DNA of 64,000 bases from Pseudomonas sp. N3-W (GCF_024970185.1 NZ_CP103965.1:2848001-2912000); one strand, 5' to 3'; numbered from the stretch's first letter, positions 33,861-44,153 are shown. A program made the numbers and translations. Notes: a model not told the origin generated them from the sequence alone.

Positions 33861-35147
33861 TCAGAAACGCCTCAGCCTGTACGGCTCGATCGCTGGCAAC
33901 CCATGGCTGTTGCTGATGGTCGCCGGTAATGCCATCCGGGCGATGAGTTCGGCAGTGATTGCAGCCTGGGTCAGGCCCAGGTGTTGGTGGCCGAAAGCGA
34001 GTAGCACCCGGCCATCGCACACCCGATCGATGATCGGCAGGGAGTCCGGCAACGACGGACGAAAGCCCATCCAGGGCGTGGCATCCGCCGCGTTCAAATC
34101 ATCGCTGAACAGGCCTTTGCTCAGGCGGTGCAGCTGCCAGGCGCGCGCCATGTTCGCCGGGCGCTTGAGGCCGGCGAATTCGACGGTGCCCGCCAACCGC
34201 AACCCGTCAGCCATCGGCGTCATGATGAACTTGCGCTCCAGCGAGGTGACGGCGAAAGGCAGCCGATCATGCTCATGGGGCAACATCAGGTGATAGCCGC
34301 GTTCCGTGTCCAGCGGGACTTTTTTGCCGGTCAGCGCAGCGGTGAGTGTCGCGGAATGGGCGCCACAGGCGATCAGCACCTGACGGGCCGTCAAATAGCC
34401 TTGTTCGGTGATCAGCGAAACCCCACGCTCGTGTAAATGTCCGCCCAGGACCCGATGCTTCAAGAACTGCACGCCGCTGGCCTTGGCGGCCTCAACCAGT
34501 GCACAGACGGCCCGGTACGGATCAACAAAGTGCCCGGTGCGCGGGTAGAACAACCCCCCCTGAATCCGCTCGCTGAGTTGTGGCGCCACGTCGCGCACGG
34601 CGCTGGCGGTCCAGTAGTCGACCGGCACTGCCTGAGCGCGCATCCGTGCCTGTAATGCGTCGATGGCCAGGCGCGAATCGGGACGTTCGAACACCAGCAA
34701 CGAACCGTCTTCTCTCAGCAGCTCCGGGCGGCCGATTTCCGCCAGCAACCGGTGCCACGCACCGAGGCTGCTTTCGTTGAGTGCGCGCAGGCCGGCCACC
34801 GTACGCTGGAAAGGCGCCGGGCGCAGGTTCAACAACAGGCGGGTGAACCAGGGCAGGGCGCGGGGCATGTACTGCCAGTCCAGACGCAGCGGCCCCATCG
34901 GATCCATGAGCATGCCCGGCAGACGCTTGAGGATCGACAGGTCGGCAACCGGAAACACTTGCTCGGTCGCCACATGCCCGGCATTGCCGTACGAGGCACC
35001 CCGGCCGGGATCCTGTTGATCGATCACCACCACCCGCAAACCCTGGCGCGCCAGACGCAAGGCACAGGCGACGCCAATGATGCCGGCGCCGACCACCGCG
35101 ATATCGGTAGTGTCGTGTGGACCGGTTGAAGCGAGATGATCAGACAT
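33861..35147 (-). CDS. lhpB: cis-4-hydroxy-D-proline dehydrogenase (DadA-like FAD oxidoreductase)
   Basis: 428 aa from the ATG of MSDHLAS; the frame open to 35447 runs into the next gene. An N-terminal Rossmann motif [16 protein letters not shown] (18-33), then [14 protein letters not shown], is typical of DadA-type D-amino acid oxidoreductases. The C-terminal [15 protein letters not shown]...[14 protein letters not shown] closes the FAD site. Its neighbours are a hydroxyproline 2-epimerase and the deaminase. The expected reaction is therefore oxidation of cis-4-hydroxy-D-proline to 1-pyrroline-4-hydroxy-2-carboxylate, with electrons passed to the respiratory chain. It overlaps the aldehyde dehydrogenase stop by 8 nt. 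Confidence 0.88.
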   Translation of the reverse strand: MSDHLASTGPHDTTDIAVVGAGIIGVACALRLARQGLRVVVIDQQDPGRGASYGNAGHVATEQVFPVADLSILKRLPGMLMDPMGPLRLDWQYMPRALPWFTRLLLNLRPAPFQRTVAGLRALNESSLGAWHRLLAEIGRPELLREDGSLLVFERPDSRLAIDALQARMRAQAVPVDYWTASAVRDVAPQLSERIQGGLFYPRTGHFVDPYRAVCALVEAAKASGVQFLKHRVLGGHLHERGVSLITEQGYLTARQVLIACGAHSATLTAALTGKKVPLDTERGYHLMLPHEHDRLPFAVTSLERKFIMTPMADGLRLAGTVEFAGLKRPANMARAWQLHRLSKGLFSDDLNAADATPWMGFRPSLPDSLPIIDRVCDGRVLLAFGHQHLGLTQAAITAELIARMALPATISNSHGLPAIEPYRLRRF

Positions 35148-36729
35148 TGTCTTGAGCTTCTCCCTGGCCATCGAGCAGGCGGCGCAGTTGCAGCGGATTG
35201 CCGTGTTTGAGCGCGGCAGGCAGCAAGCTGTCAGGGAAGTCCTGGTAGCAGACCGGACGCAGGAACCGCAGGATGGCGGCAGTGCCGACCGAGGTCGTGC
35301 GCGAGTCCGAGGTGGCCGGAAAGGGGCCGCCATGCACCATGGCATCGCTGACCTCGACGCCCGTTGGCCAGCCGTTGACCAACAGGCGCCCGGCTTTGCG
35401 CTCCAGCACCGGCAGCAACGCCCTGGCGTGCTCAAGGTCAGCGTCATCCAGGTGCAAGGTTGCAGTCAGTTGTCCTTCAAGGTGTTCGATGACCTGGCGT
35501 GTTTCATCGTCATCAGCACATTGCACGATCAGTGAAGCGGCGCCGAATATCTCGGCCTGCAACGCCGCGTCGGCGAGGAAATCCTGCGCCTGCGTGACGA
35601 ACAGATGGGACTGGCATTGATTCGGGCTTTCACCCCTGAGGCCAGCGGCTGCCAGCTGCGCGTTAGCGTGTTCGAGCAGCAGACCGACGCCGGTTTCGTA
35701 GGCGTTGAAGATGCCGGGAGTGAGCATGGTCTGCGCCGTAATGCGTTCCACCAGGCCCGCCGCCGTCTTGATGAAACGCTCAAGGCCCGGCCCCTGACGG
35801 GCAATCACCAGACCGGGGTTGGTGCAGAACTGGCCAGCGCCCTGGGTCAGTGACGCGACAAATCCTTGCGCCAGCGCTTCGCCGCGCGCGTCCAGCGCCG
35901 CCGGGAAAAGCAGCACCGGGTTGATCGAACTCATTTCGGCAAACACCGGGATCGGCTCAGGACGAGCCTGTGCAGCCTTGCACAAAGCGATGCCGCCATT
36001 GCGTGAACCGGTAAAGCCCACCGCCTTGATACGTGGGTCGCTGACCAAGGCGATACCGACGTCATTGCCCGCACCGAACAGCAGCGAAAATACGCCTTCG
36101 GGCAGCCCGCATTTTTTCACGGCATCAGCGACCGCACGGCCCACCAGTTCGCTGGTGCCGGGATGAGCGCCGTGCGCCTTGACGATCACCGGGCAACCCG
36201 CCGCCAAGGCTGAAGCGCTGTCACCGCCGGCGACGGAGAAGGCCAGCGGAAAGTTGCTGGCGCCAAACACGGCCACCGGGCCCAGCGGCACCTGGCGTTG
36301 ACGCAGGTCCGGACGTGGCAGTGGCTGGCGCTGCGCTAACGCCGTGTCAACGCGCACGCCCAGCCAGTCACCGGCACGCACGACGCGGGCAAAGGTTCGC
36401 AGTTGCTGGCAGGTGCGACCGCGTTCACCCAGGATGCGCGGGCGCGGCAGGCCGGTCTCGGCGACAGCGCGCTCAATCAGTTCGTCGCCCAGTGATTCGA
36501 TCTCATCGGCAATCGTTTCGAGAAAGTGGGCGCGGACGGTCAAAGGCGTCTCGCGATAACGGTCAAAGGCTGCCCACGCCAGCGCGCACGCCTGTTCGAC
36601 ATGCGCGCCGGTGGCGCCGGGATAGACGGGTTCGAGTGGGTGATCGGTGGCTGGATCGATGGCCCGGAGCGCTTGTTGGCTACCGGTAACGGCCTGCTGA
36701 CCGATCAGCATGTTGCCTGTCAGAGTCAT
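35140..36729 (-). CDS. Alpha-ketoglutarate semialdehyde dehydrogenase (2,5-dioxovalerate dehydrogenase)
   Basis: 529 aa from ATG 36729; longer frames upstream enter the next gene. ALDH-superfamily motifs: [35 protein letters not shown], cofactor strand [11 protein letters not shown], general base Glu in [11 protein letters not shown] (about 268) and nucleophile Cys in [12 protein letters not shown] (about 306). This 'GQFCTNPG' subgroup oxidises 2,5-dioxopentanoate to 2-oxoglutarate. Here it is the last step of hydroxyproline breakdown, feeding the TCA cycle. Confidence 0.9.
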   Translation of the reverse strand: MTLTGNMLIGQQAVTGSQQALRAIDPATDHPLEPVYPGATGAHVEQACALAWAAFDRYRETPLTVRAHFLETIADEIESLGDELIERAVAETGLPRPRILGERGRTCQQLRTFARVVRAGDWLGVRVDTALAQRQPLPRPDLRQRQVPLGPVAVFGASNFPLAFSVAGGDSASALAAGCPVIVKAHGAHPGTSELVGRAVADAVKKCGLPEGVFSLLFGAGNDVGIALVSDPRIKAVGFTGSRNGGIALCKAAQARPEPIPVFAEMSSINPVLLFPAALDARGEALAQGFVASLTQGAGQFCTNPGLVIARQGPGLERFIKTAAGLVERITAQTMLTPGIFNAYETGVGLLLEHANAQLAAAGLRGESPNQCQSHLFVTQAQDFLADAALQAEIFGAASLIVQCADDDETRQVIEHLEGQLTATLHLDDADLEHARALLPVLERKAGRLLVNGWPTGVEVSDAMVHGGPFPATSDSRTTSVGTAAILRFLRPVCYQDFPDSLLPAALKHGNPLQLRRLLDGQGEAQDNV

Positions 36730-36754
36730 GGCGCTTTCCTGGAAAAGAGGAGGG

Positions 36755-36785
36755 GCCCGACGGCGAAACAGCAGCGCCGTCGGGC
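36755..36785. other. Intra-operon hairpin
   Basis: A perfect 11-bp GC-rich stem (36755-36765 with 36775-36785) with a 9-nt loop lies in the 73-nt gap between the deaminase stop and the aldehyde dehydrogenase start. No T tract follows on the coding (minus) strand. It may set 3' mRNA stability or partially attenuate the two downstream genes. Confidence 0.55.
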
Positions 36786-36802
36786 TCGGACACAGGTGGC
36801 GG

Positions 36803-37750
36803 TCAGGCGACGTTCTGTTCTGCCGACCAGTTTTTGTACCACTGGCGGAACAACGCGTACTGGTGCTCGGCGTAATGGCGCTGGGCGTCGCTGAGTGCAT
36901 CGGTTTCGTTGAAATGCAGGCTGTATTGCTGGTCGCCATTGAGCACCATCAGGTGCTTGTAATAGAGCACCAGGTCGCAGCCCTCATCGAACGAGGACAA
37001 GACCGCCAGTGCCGACTCCAGCTCTCTGGCCAGTCGCCGGGCCTTGGCGTCGCCTTTGGCCGCCTGCTTGCTCAGCGCCACCAGTTGCAGCACTTCGCGG
37101 GGCAGCGCGTTGCCGATGCCGGTAATCGCGCCAGTGGCGTTGCAGTTGACGAAGCCATGCACCACTTGCGTATCGACGCCGACCATCAGCGTGACGTTGT
37201 CGTCTTGCGAGGTGATGTTCTCGGCGGCATAACGCAGGTCGGCGGCACCGCCGAACTCCTTGAAGCCGATCAGGTTCGGGTGCTCGCGGCGCAGTTCGAA
37301 GAACAAATCGGCGCGGGTGGCGAAGCCGTAGTAGGGGCTGTTGTAGATCACCGAGGGCAGGTTCGGAGCGGCCTTCAGGATCGCGCTGAAATGGGCTTTT
37401 TGCGCCGCAGGCGAAGCACCGCGAGACAGGACACGAGGGATGACCATCAAGCCATGTGCGCCGACTTTGGCCGCATGCGCCGTATGGGAAATCGCTTCGC
37501 GGCTGTTGACCGCCCCGGTGCCGACGATGGTTGGAACACCCGCCGCGACCAGGCGCGCCACGCCTTCCTGACGCTCGGCTTCGGTCAGCAGCGGCCAGTC
37601 ACCCATGGAGCCGCAGTACACCACCGCGCTCATGCCGATATCGATCAGTTCGCGACCCTTGGCCACCAGTGCGTCGAAGTCAGGCTTGCGCTCCTGGGTG
37701 CACGGGGTCATCAGCGCGGGAATGCAGCCAGTGAAAATGTTGTCGCTCAT
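36803..37750 (-). CDS. lhpC: 1-pyrroline-4-hydroxy-2-carboxylate deaminase (DHDPS/NAL family)
   Basis: 315 aa from the ATG of MSDNIFTGC, with AAGGAG upstream. A DapA-type TIM barrel: the family's usual GGTTGE-like motif is replaced by [18 protein letters not shown] (42-59). The catalytic Tyr is in VIYNSPYYG (about 135) and the Schiff-base Lys in LIGFKEFGG (about 164). The CGSMGDWP variant with hydroxyproline neighbours fits the deaminating dehydratase that gives 2,5-dioxopentanoate plus ammonia. It starts 60 nt after the epimerase. Confidence 0.88.
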   Translation of the reverse strand: MSDNIFTGCIPALMTPCTQERKPDFDALVAKGRELIDIGMSAVVYCGSMGDWPLLTEAERQEGVARLVAAGVPTIVGTGAVNSREAISHTAHAAKVGAHGLMVIPRVLSRGASPAAQKAHFSAILKAAPNLPSVIYNSPYYGFATRADLFFELRREHPNLIGFKEFGGAADLRYAAENITSQDDNVTLMVGVDTQVVHGFVNCNATGAITGIGNALPREVLQLVALSKQAAKGDAKARRLARELESALAVLSSFDEGCDLVLYYKHLMVLNGDQQYSLHFNETDALSDAQRHYAEHQYALFRQWYKNWSAEQNVA

Positions 37751-37810
37751 TGTTGTAACTCCTTGAAGCGTTGATTCGAATGGATTGAGGGAGAAGCGAT
37801 GCGCGGTCAC

Positions 37811-38737
37811 TCAGATGCCCCACGCAAAGGCATCCTGTTCGTCGATCAGCAGGGTGCAGTCGGCGGTCATGAAGGCCTGGCCGGTGATGAACGGGCGCAC
37901 GCGTTCGCCGTCCCATTCGTAACGGCCGATGAACTGGCTGGCGGTGATGCTGGCCTGGACCCAGGGTTCACCGGCGGCCAGTTTTCCATCGGCCGCCAGG
38001 CACGCCAGTTTGGCGCTGGTGCCGGTGCCGCAGGGCGAGCGGTCGTAGGCCTTGCCAGGGCACATGACGAAGTTGCGGCTGTCGGCCCGGTCATCCTCGG
38101 CAAACAGTTCGACATGGTCGATGAGCGCGCCGTCTTCGCCATGGATGCCCTGGGCTTCAAGCGCCTTGAGCATCGCCCAGGTGAACGCGGTGAGGGCTTC
38201 GACGTTGTCCAGTTGCAACGTCTGCCCGTGGTCGGACACCAGGAAAAACCAGTTGCCGCCCCAGGCGATATCACCGTAGACGCGGCCATGCCCCGGTACG
38301 TCGACCGGCACCTGTTGGCGCAAGCGGTAGGCGGGCACATTGCGCAGCGTCACCGTGCCGTCGTCATGCAGCGTGGCGTCAACCGGCCCGACCGGCGTGT
38401 CGATCTTGTGCACACCGGGGTCGATCTGCCCCAGGTAGTGCAACGAGTTGATCAGGCCGATGGTGCCGTGACCGCACATGCCGAGGTAGCCGGCGTTATT
38501 GAAGAAGATCACGCCGCAGGTGGCGCCCGCCGACACCGGTTCGCAATACAGCGCGCCGACCAGCACATCGTTGCCACGGGGTTCCAGCAGGCAGGCACGG
38601 CGCCATTGGTCATGCTGGTTGCGCAGGGCGTCGCGCTTCTCGACCATGGTGGCGCCGGGCAATGGGGGAAAGCCTTTCATCACCAGACGCGTCGGTTCGC
38701 CGCCAGTGTGGGAGTCGATGACATGCACTTTTTTCAT
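37811..38737 (-). CDS. lhpA: 4-hydroxyproline 2-epimerase
   Basis: 308 aa, proline racemase family. Both catalytic cysteines of the epimerase group are present: Cys88 in [12 protein letters not shown] and Cys236 in [12 protein letters not shown]. The N-terminal [13 protein letters not shown] binds substrate carboxylate. It interconverts trans-4-hydroxy-L-proline and cis-4-hydroxy-D-proline, the first step after uptake. Trans-3-hydroxyproline dehydratases have Thr at the second Cys, which rules them out here. Confidence 0.93.
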   Translation of the reverse strand: MKKVHVIDSHTGGEPTRLVMKGFPPLPGATMVEKRDALRNQHDQWRRACLLEPRGNDVLVGALYCEPVSAGATCGVIFFNNAGYLGMCGHGTIGLINSLHYLGQIDPGVHKIDTPVGPVDATLHDDGTVTLRNVPAYRLRQQVPVDVPGHGRVYGDIAWGGNWFFLVSDHGQTLQLDNVEALTAFTWAMLKALEAQGIHGEDGALIDHVELFAEDDRADSRNFVMCPGKAYDRSPCGTGTSAKLACLAADGKLAAGEPWVQASITASQFIGRYEWDGERVRPFITGQAFMTADCTLLIDEQDAFAWGI

Positions 38738-38767
38738 GAAACTGTCCTTTGGCAGAGAGCCTGAATC

Positions 38768-40414
38768 TCAGGAAGAAGCCTGGATGCGCGCAGCGACAGG
38801 GCGTTGACCTGTCGCCGGGCCGGCGAGTGTCGGTTCAGCTTCGCTTTCGTCGTCTTCATCTTCCAGCCGGACCAGATGTGCCGGCACGCCGGTTGCCGCG
38901 CCCCAGCAATAGATGCCCAGCGCACAGGCCGCCACGGCCAGGGTGTCGAAGGGATGGCTGAGCACGCCCAGGCCGCCGAAACTGCCGAGCTTAGATAGCA
39001 CGATGGTCACGGCGTAGAAGCCGATCAGCCACGCCGACGAGCGCACTTGTCGGGCCAGGCTCAGGTGATGGGTCGGCACGAAGCGACCGCACAGCAGGTA
39101 CACCACGAACATCAGGATTTGCAGGCCGAGCAGCCAGGACACGGTGTCCCAACCCGACCAGTAGACGATCAGCGCGGCGATGATGAATGACAGCGGGCCC
39201 AGCACGCTCATGCCCTTGACCCGGAACGGGCGCGGCATGTCAGGCGCATTGCGCCGTAGCGCGGCAACCGACACCGGGGCGACCGCGTAGCTCAACACCA
39301 GCGCGGCGGAGACAACGTTGATCAGCGCCTCCCAGGAAGGAAAGGGCAGGGTCCAGAACACCGACAAGGCGAAGGTCAACCACAGTGCCGGACGCGGGAT
39401 GCCGGACTTTTCGTCGATGCGGGTGAACACCTTGAAGAACGTGCCGGTTTGTGCCCAGCCATAGACCACGCGCGGTGTCGCGTTCATGTAGATGTTGCCG
39501 CAGCCGCTGGGGGAGATCACCGCGTCAGCGACCACCAGATAAGCCAACCAACCCACGCCCAGCGCCAGGGCGATGTCGCGATACGGCAGCGCCAGTTGCT
39601 GGGTGACGCCCGCCCAGCCGTTGACCAGCATCTCGGTGGGCACGCCGCCGAGGAACGCCAGTTGCAACAGCACATAGATCAGGGTCGACAGCAGCACGGA
39701 CAGGATCATCGCAATCGGGATGGTGCGCTGCGGGTTCTTGACTTCGCTCGCCACCGAAATAATCGGCGTCAACCCCAGGTAGGCGAAGATCACGCCCCCC
39801 GCAGACACCGCCATCTCGACGCCCGACAGGCCGAAGGGCGCAAAGCCCTGGGCATGCAGATTTTCCGGTTTGAAGAAGGTGAACAGCACGCCGATCACCA
39901 GCAGCGGGACGATGAACTTGAACACGCTGACCAGGTTGTTGGCGATGGCAAAGGTCTTCACGCTGCGATAGTTGAGCACGAAGAACAGGCACAGCAGGGC
40001 CAATTGCATCAGCCACCCAAGGATCGTCGGATCACTGGAACCGGCCTTGGTCAGCTCGGGAAACCAGGCCGCCGCATACTGGCGAGAGGCGACCACTTCG
40101 ATCGCCACCAGGCTGGTGAAGGCAATCAAGGTGATGAAGCCCATCAGATAGCCAAGCAACGGTCCGTGGGAGTACACCGGGTAGCGAACCACGCCACCGG
40201 CACGCGGCAGCGCCGCACCCAATTCGCAGTAGACAATGCCCAGCAACAACACGGCAAAGCCTCCCAGCAGCCAGGAGAAAATCCCTGCCGGCCCGGCGAT
40301 GGCGGAGACGTGACTGGCGGCGAACAACCAGCCCGAACCGAAGATCGCGCCGAGCCCGATGAACGTAAGGTCTATCAACGAAAGTTGTCTTTTGAACTTG
40401 CCTTTGCCTGACAT
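38768..40414 (-). CDS. APC-family amino acid permease, probably for hydroxyproline
   Basis: 548 aa with about 12-14 membrane helices, beginning LSLIDLTFIGLGAIFGSGWLFAA, the APC substrate-binding first helix (GxGxxFGSGW). Other family features are ELGAALPRAGGVVRYPVY and IFAYLGLTPIISVASEVKNPQRTIP. The C-terminal tail (about 505-548) is acidic (EDEDDESEAE) and cytoplasmic. It lies 30 nt upstream of the epimerase gene in the same orientation, so hydroxyproline or proline is the likely cargo; this is inferred from context. Confidence 0.85.
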   Translation of the reverse strand: MSGKGKFKRQLSLIDLTFIGLGAIFGSGWLFAASHVSAIAGPAGIFSWLLGGFAVLLLGIVYCELGAALPRAGGVVRYPVYSHGPLLGYLMGFITLIAFTSLVAIEVVASRQYAAAWFPELTKAGSSDPTILGWLMQLALLCLFFVLNYRSVKTFAIANNLVSVFKFIVPLLVIGVLFTFFKPENLHAQGFAPFGLSGVEMAVSAGGVIFAYLGLTPIISVASEVKNPQRTIPIAMILSVLLSTLIYVLLQLAFLGGVPTEMLVNGWAGVTQQLALPYRDIALALGVGWLAYLVVADAVISPSGCGNIYMNATPRVVYGWAQTGTFFKVFTRIDEKSGIPRPALWLTFALSVFWTLPFPSWEALINVVSAALVLSYAVAPVSVAALRRNAPDMPRPFRVKGMSVLGPLSFIIAALIVYWSGWDTVSWLLGLQILMFVVYLLCGRFVPTHHLSLARQVRSSAWLIGFYAVTIVLSKLGSFGGLGVLSHPFDTLAVAACALGIYCWGAATGVPAHLVRLEDEDDESEAEPTLAGPATGQRPVAARIQASS

Positions 40415-40658
40415 AGCGTCGCGCCTTCTTGTGGGTTATTGGGTAGGCAGGTGTGCATGCAATGGCCATAGCGTGAACGCGTCGGCGCGCTGGCGATTGA
40501 TGTTTTGCATGGGTGTGAATGACGAAATCAGCACAATGCGCAAGGCTTGGCGGCCGCTGCGCTGTCGCATGAAAGTGAGGCTCGACAGCGTGCCAGCCAT
40601 GGAGCAATCTGGATAAAAGACGCCTCGCAAGAGGCCGCCAATCGTGAGGGTGAGATTC

Positions 40659-41432
40659 ATGACGCAGAGCGCTTTTGCGGTCCTGTGCCAAGGGAGCGAT
40701 CAGCGTCGCCCTGAAACCATCGAAGAATTACTGGCGGGCGTAGCGCCGCTTTTGCCGATGCTGGATGTGATCCCCAATGCCGCGATATTCATCAAGGATG
40801 TCCAGGCGCGTTACGTCATGGCCAATCTGACCCTGGTTCAGCGCTGTGGATTGAAGCAACTGCAACCGCTGCTTGGAAAAACCAGCGCCGAGGTCTTTCC
40901 AGAGCAATTGGGGCCGGGCTACACCGAGCAGGATCGGCGTGTACTGGAGCAGGGCTTTGTTCTGCAAGATCAACTGGAGCTGCACTTGTATGGCAGTCGA
41001 GAACCCGGTTGGTGCCTGACGCACAAACAGCCGTTGTATAACCGATACGGTGTGATCATCGGCCTGGCCGGGATATCCGTTGACCTGCAATCGGCCAGCG
41101 ACACCCATCCGGCCTACCAGCGTCTGGCCGCCGTTGACGAACACATACGCGCAAATTTCAATCGCCGTATCACCCTGGGCGAACTGACACGTATCGCCGG
41201 CATTTCAGTGGCGCAACTGGAAAGATACTGCAAACGGGTATTCCACCTGACGCCCCGGCAGATGATTCAAAAAATCCGCCTGGAACACGCGCACCGTTTG
41301 CTGCACACCACCATTCCCATCACCGAAGTCGCCTTGCAGTGCGGTTACACCGACCACAGCGCGTTCACCCGACAGTTCAAGGCCCTGACCGGTTTCACCC
41401 CGCGCCACTATCGGCTTGCGACCGGGCATTGA
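40659..41432 (+). CDS. PAS-AraC transcriptional regulator of the hydroxyproline genes
   Basis: 257 aa from ATG 40659 (GTGAG upstream). A PAS domain at about 30-140 (LDVIPNAAIFIKDVQARYVMANLTLVQRCG...GYTEQDRRVLEQG) is followed by an AraC DNA-binding domain (FNRRITLGELTRIAGISVAQLERYCKRVFHLTPRQMIQKIRLEHAHRLLHTTIPITEVALQCGYTDHSAFTRQFKALTGFTPRHYR). It diverges from the permease gene across 244 nt that should hold both promoters. Regulators of this PAS-AraC build commonly sit beside hydroxyproline operons in Pseudomonas. Sensing of hydroxyproline or an intermediate is inferred. Confidence 0.88.
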   Translation: MTQSAFAVLCQGSDQRRPETIEELLAGVAPLLPMLDVIPNAAIFIKDVQARYVMANLTLVQRCGLKQLQPLLGKTSAEVFPEQLGPGYTEQDRRVLEQGFVLQDQLELHLYGSREPGWCLTHKQPLYNRYGVIIGLAGISVDLQSASDTHPAYQRLAAVDEHIRANFNRRITLGELTRIAGISVAQLERYCKRVFHLTPRQMIQKIRLEHAHRLLHTTIPITEVALQCGYTDHSAFTRQFKALTGFTPRHYRLATGH

Positions 41433-41445
41433 GTGGGACGCATCA

Positions 41446-41552
41446 CCGTGGCGAGGGAGCTTGCTCCCGCTGGGGCGCGAAGCGGCCCCTCTCTTCAAGT
41501 ACAGCAGGGGGACCGCTACGCAGTCCAGCGGGAGCAAGCTTCCTCGCCACGG
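41446..41552. repeat. REPIN (inverted REP doublet)
   Basis: Two 28-nt REP copies in inverted orientation, 41446-41473 and 41525-41552, match as reverse complements with one mismatch. They enclose 51 nt that itself contains shorter inverted stretches. This is a mobile REPIN unit of fluorescent pseudomonads, lying between the convergent AraC and RidA genes. It differs in sequence family from the REP at 23648. Confidence 0.92.
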
Positions 41553-41576
41553 CAGCTGACTGTTTTGTGCGGGTGG

Positions 41577-41975
41577 TTACCGGGCTCGGCGCACCGCCAC
41601 ACACTTGATCTCCACCAGCAACCCCGGCTGGGCCAGTTCGCTGACGCCGATGCACGTCCAGGCACACAAGCCTCTGGGGAATAGCCGGTTCTTCACCTCG
41701 CGAAACACCGGCATGTGCTGTGCCAGATCCACGTGATAAGTGGTCATGTCGACCACATCCTCGAAGCTGCAACCGCCAGCGGCCAGCACACTGCGCAGGC
41801 TTTCCCAGGCGGTGACGAACTGCTGCTCGGGATCGTGGATCACTTGCAGGTCGGGCGTTCTGCCCACCTGGCCGGCGCAGTACAGCGTGTCGCCGACCTT
41901 GACCGCCGGGGCGTATCCGGCGCGTTCGACGATGGCTTTCATGGCCTCTGGAATGATGATTTCGCGGTCCGACAT
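41577..41975 (-). CDS. RidA/YjgF-family protein
   Basis: 132 aa, typical RidA length. Family features: YAPAVKVGDTLYCAGQVGRTPDLQVI, QFVTAWESLRSVLAAGGCSFEDVVDMTTYHVD and PGLLVEIKCVAV. The C-terminal Glu is kept, but the Arg of the canonical IEM-x-A-x-A/R deaminase signature is not obvious. It may therefore belong to a Rid2-7 subgroup rather than true RidA. Rid proteins hydrolyse reactive imines or enamines; substrate unknown. Confidence 0.85.
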   Translation of the reverse strand: MSDREIIIPEAMKAIVERAGYAPAVKVGDTLYCAGQVGRTPDLQVIHDPEQQFVTAWESLRSVLAAGGCSFEDVVDMTTYHVDLAQHMPVFREVKNRLFPRGLCAWTCIGVSELAQPGLLVEIKCVAVRRAR

Positions 41976-42115
41976 CGTGGGTGCTCCGGGTGAGTCGTCG
42001 GCGGATTCTAGCAGTAGCCGGGGGATGGGCGAGCCGCCATCCGGCTCCCCACGGATGCCACCCCCGCATTTCGCCGCTACAATGCGCGCACCCGTGACAA
42101 ACCAGACTAAAAAAT

Positions 42116-44116
42116 ATGTCCTTACCCAAGCATCACCTGGAACTGCTCAGCCCCGCCCGCGACGTGACCATCGCCCGTGAGGCCATCCTCCACGGCGCCG
42201 ACGCCGTGTACATCGGGGGGCCGAGTTTCGGTGCCCGGCACAACGCCTGCAACGAGGTGGGCGAGATTGCCCAACTGGTTGAATTTGCCCGTCGCTATCA
42301 CGCCCGTGTGTTCACCACCCTCAACACCATCCTGCATGACAACGAACTGGAGCCGGCGCGCAAGCTGATCCACCAGTTGTACGATGCCGGCGTCGATGCG
42401 CTGATCGTCCAGGATCTGGGTGTGATGGAGCTGGACATTCCGCCAATCGAGCTGCACGCCAGCACCCAGACCGACATCCGCACCCTGGCGCGGGCGAAGT
42501 TTCTTGATCAGGCCGGCTTCTCGCAACTGGTACTGGCGCGTGAACTGAACCTGCAAGAGATCCGCGCCATCGCCGATGAAACCGACGCCGCCATCGAGTT
42601 CTTTATCCATGGCGCGTTGTGCGTGGCGTTCTCCGGTCAGTGCAACATCTCGCACGCGCAAAATGGTCGCAGCGCCAACCGCGGCGACTGCTCCCAGGCC
42701 TGCCGCCTGCCGTACACGCTCAAAGACGATCAGGGGCGCGTGGTTGCCTATGAAAAGCACCTGCTGTCGATGAAAGACAACAACCAGAGCGCCAACATCC
42801 GCGCCCTGGTCGAAGCCGGCGTGCGTTCGTTCAAGATCGAGGGCCGCTACAAGGACATGGGCTACGTGAAGAACATCACGGCCTATTACCGCCAGCGCCT
42901 GGACGATGTGCTAGAAGATCGCCCGGATCTGGCCCGTGCCTCCAGCGGCCGCACCGCGCACTTTTTCCTGCCTGACCCGGACAAAACCTTCCACCGTGGC
43001 AGCACCGACTACTTCGTCAGCGAACGTAAAGTCGACATCGGCGCCTTCGACTCGCCGACGTTCACCGGTCTGCTGGTGGGCGTGGTGGAGAAAGTCGGCA
43101 AGCGCGACCTGCACGTGGTGACCCAGGAGCCGCTGTCCAATGGCGATGGCCTCAACGTGCAGGTCAAACGCGAAGTCGTGGGCTTTCGCGCCAACATCGC
43201 CGAGCCCAAGGGCGAGTTCGAAGAGGACGGCCAGAAGCGCTACCGCTACCGCGTCGAGCCCAACGAGATGCCGGAGGGCCTGTACCGCCTGCGGCCAAAT
43301 CACCCGCTGAGCCGCAACCTCGATCACAACTGGCAGCAGGCGTTGCTCAAGACTTCTGCCGAGCGCCGCGTGGGACTGGCCTGGGTCGCCAGGCTACGCG
43401 AAGATCGCCTGGAACTGATTGCCACGAGTGAGGAGGGCGTCAGCGCCAGCGTCGCACTCGACGGTCCGTTCGGGATGGCCAACAAGCCGGAGCAGGCACT
43501 GGAACAGCTGCACGATCTGCTCGGGCAACTGGGCACTACTCAGTACCACGCCACGGCCATCGAGCTGGACGCACCGCAGGCGTACTTCATTCCCAATTCT
43601 CAGCTCAAGGCGTTGCGCCGCGAAGTCATCGAGGCGCTGACCGAAGCCCGCGTCAAAGCCCATCCACGGGGCAGCCGCAAGGCCGAAACCAACCCGCCAC
43701 CGGTGTACCCGGAATCGCACCTGTCGTTCCTGGCCAACGTCTACAACCAGAAGGCCCGGGATTTCTATCACCGTCACGGTGTTCAACTGATCGACGCCGC
43801 GTTCGAGGCCCACGAGGAAACCGGTGAAGTGCCGGTGATGATCACCAAACACTGCCTGCGTTTCTCCTTCAACCTGTGCCCCAAGCAGGCCAAGGGCGTG
43901 ACCGGCGTGCGCACCAAAGTCGCACCGATGCAACTGGTGCATGGCGATGAGGTGTTGACGTTGAAGTTCGACTGCAAGCCGTGCGAGATGCACGTCATCG
44001 GCAAGATCAAGGGGCATATCCTTGGCCTGCCGCTACCGGGTAGCCAAGCGGAACCGGTGGTGGGTTACATCAGCCCGGACGATCTGCTCAAGACCATCCC
44101 GCGCGCACCGCACTAA
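42116..44116 (+). CDS. rlhA: RlhA-type U32 protein, 23S rRNA C2501 hydroxylation
   Basis: 666 aa (E. coli RlhA/YdcP 653). N-terminal U32 domain: LELLSPARDVTIAREAILHGADAVYIGGPSFGARHNA, with the cysteines of GALCVAFSGQCNIS and RGDCSQACRLPY (about 163-200) that likely ligate an iron-sulfur cluster. KIEGRYKDMGYVKNITAYYR follows, then the DUF3656 region, and a C-terminal CPKQAKG...LKFDCKPCEMHV cysteine set. RlhA, using prephenate-dependent chemistry, makes 5-hydroxycytidine at position 2501 of 23S rRNA. It stands alone, with its own upstream region. Confidence 0.92.
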   Translation: MSLPKHHLELLSPARDVTIAREAILHGADAVYIGGPSFGARHNACNEVGEIAQLVEFARRYHARVFTTLNTILHDNELEPARKLIHQLYDAGVDALIVQDLGVMELDIPPIELHASTQTDIRTLARAKFLDQAGFSQLVLARELNLQEIRAIADETDAAIEFFIHGALCVAFSGQCNISHAQNGRSANRGDCSQACRLPYTLKDDQGRVVAYEKHLLSMKDNNQSANIRALVEAGVRSFKIEGRYKDMGYVKNITAYYRQRLDDVLEDRPDLARASSGRTAHFFLPDPDKTFHRGSTDYFVSERKVDIGAFDSPTFTGLLVGVVEKVGKRDLHVVTQEPLSNGDGLNVQVKREVVGFRANIAEPKGEFEEDGQKRYRYRVEPNEMPEGLYRLRPNHPLSRNLDHNWQQALLKTSAERRVGLAWVARLREDRLELIATSEEGVSASVALDGPFGMANKPEQALEQLHDLLGQLGTTQYHATAIELDAPQAYFIPNSQLKALRREVIEALTEARVKAHPRGSRKAETNPPPVYPESHLSFLANVYNQKARDFYHRHGVQLIDAAFEAHEETGEVPVMITKHCLRFSFNLCPKQAKGVTGVRTKVAPMQLVHGDEVLTLKFDCKPCEMHVIGKIKGHILGLPLPGSQAEPVVGYISPDDLLKTIPRAPH

Positions 44117-44130
44117 GCCGTTGAGGGTGT

Positions 44131-44153
44131 GGACCCGCCGCAATGGCGGGTCC
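44131..44153. terminator. Hairpin between rlhA and the dipeptidase gene
   Basis: A perfect 9-bp GC-rich stem (44131-44139 with 44145-44153) with a 5-nt loop sits between two convergent genes, 15 nt after the rlhA stop and 10 nt from the other stop. No clear T tract on either side, so terminator function is only probable. Confidence 0.5.

Noticed and set aside
37811..38737. Epimerase considered as a trans-3-hydroxyproline dehydratase or proline racemase.
   Set aside because: The second catalytic residue is Cys (SPCGTGT), not Thr, and the gene context is that of 4-hydroxyproline 2-epimerase.
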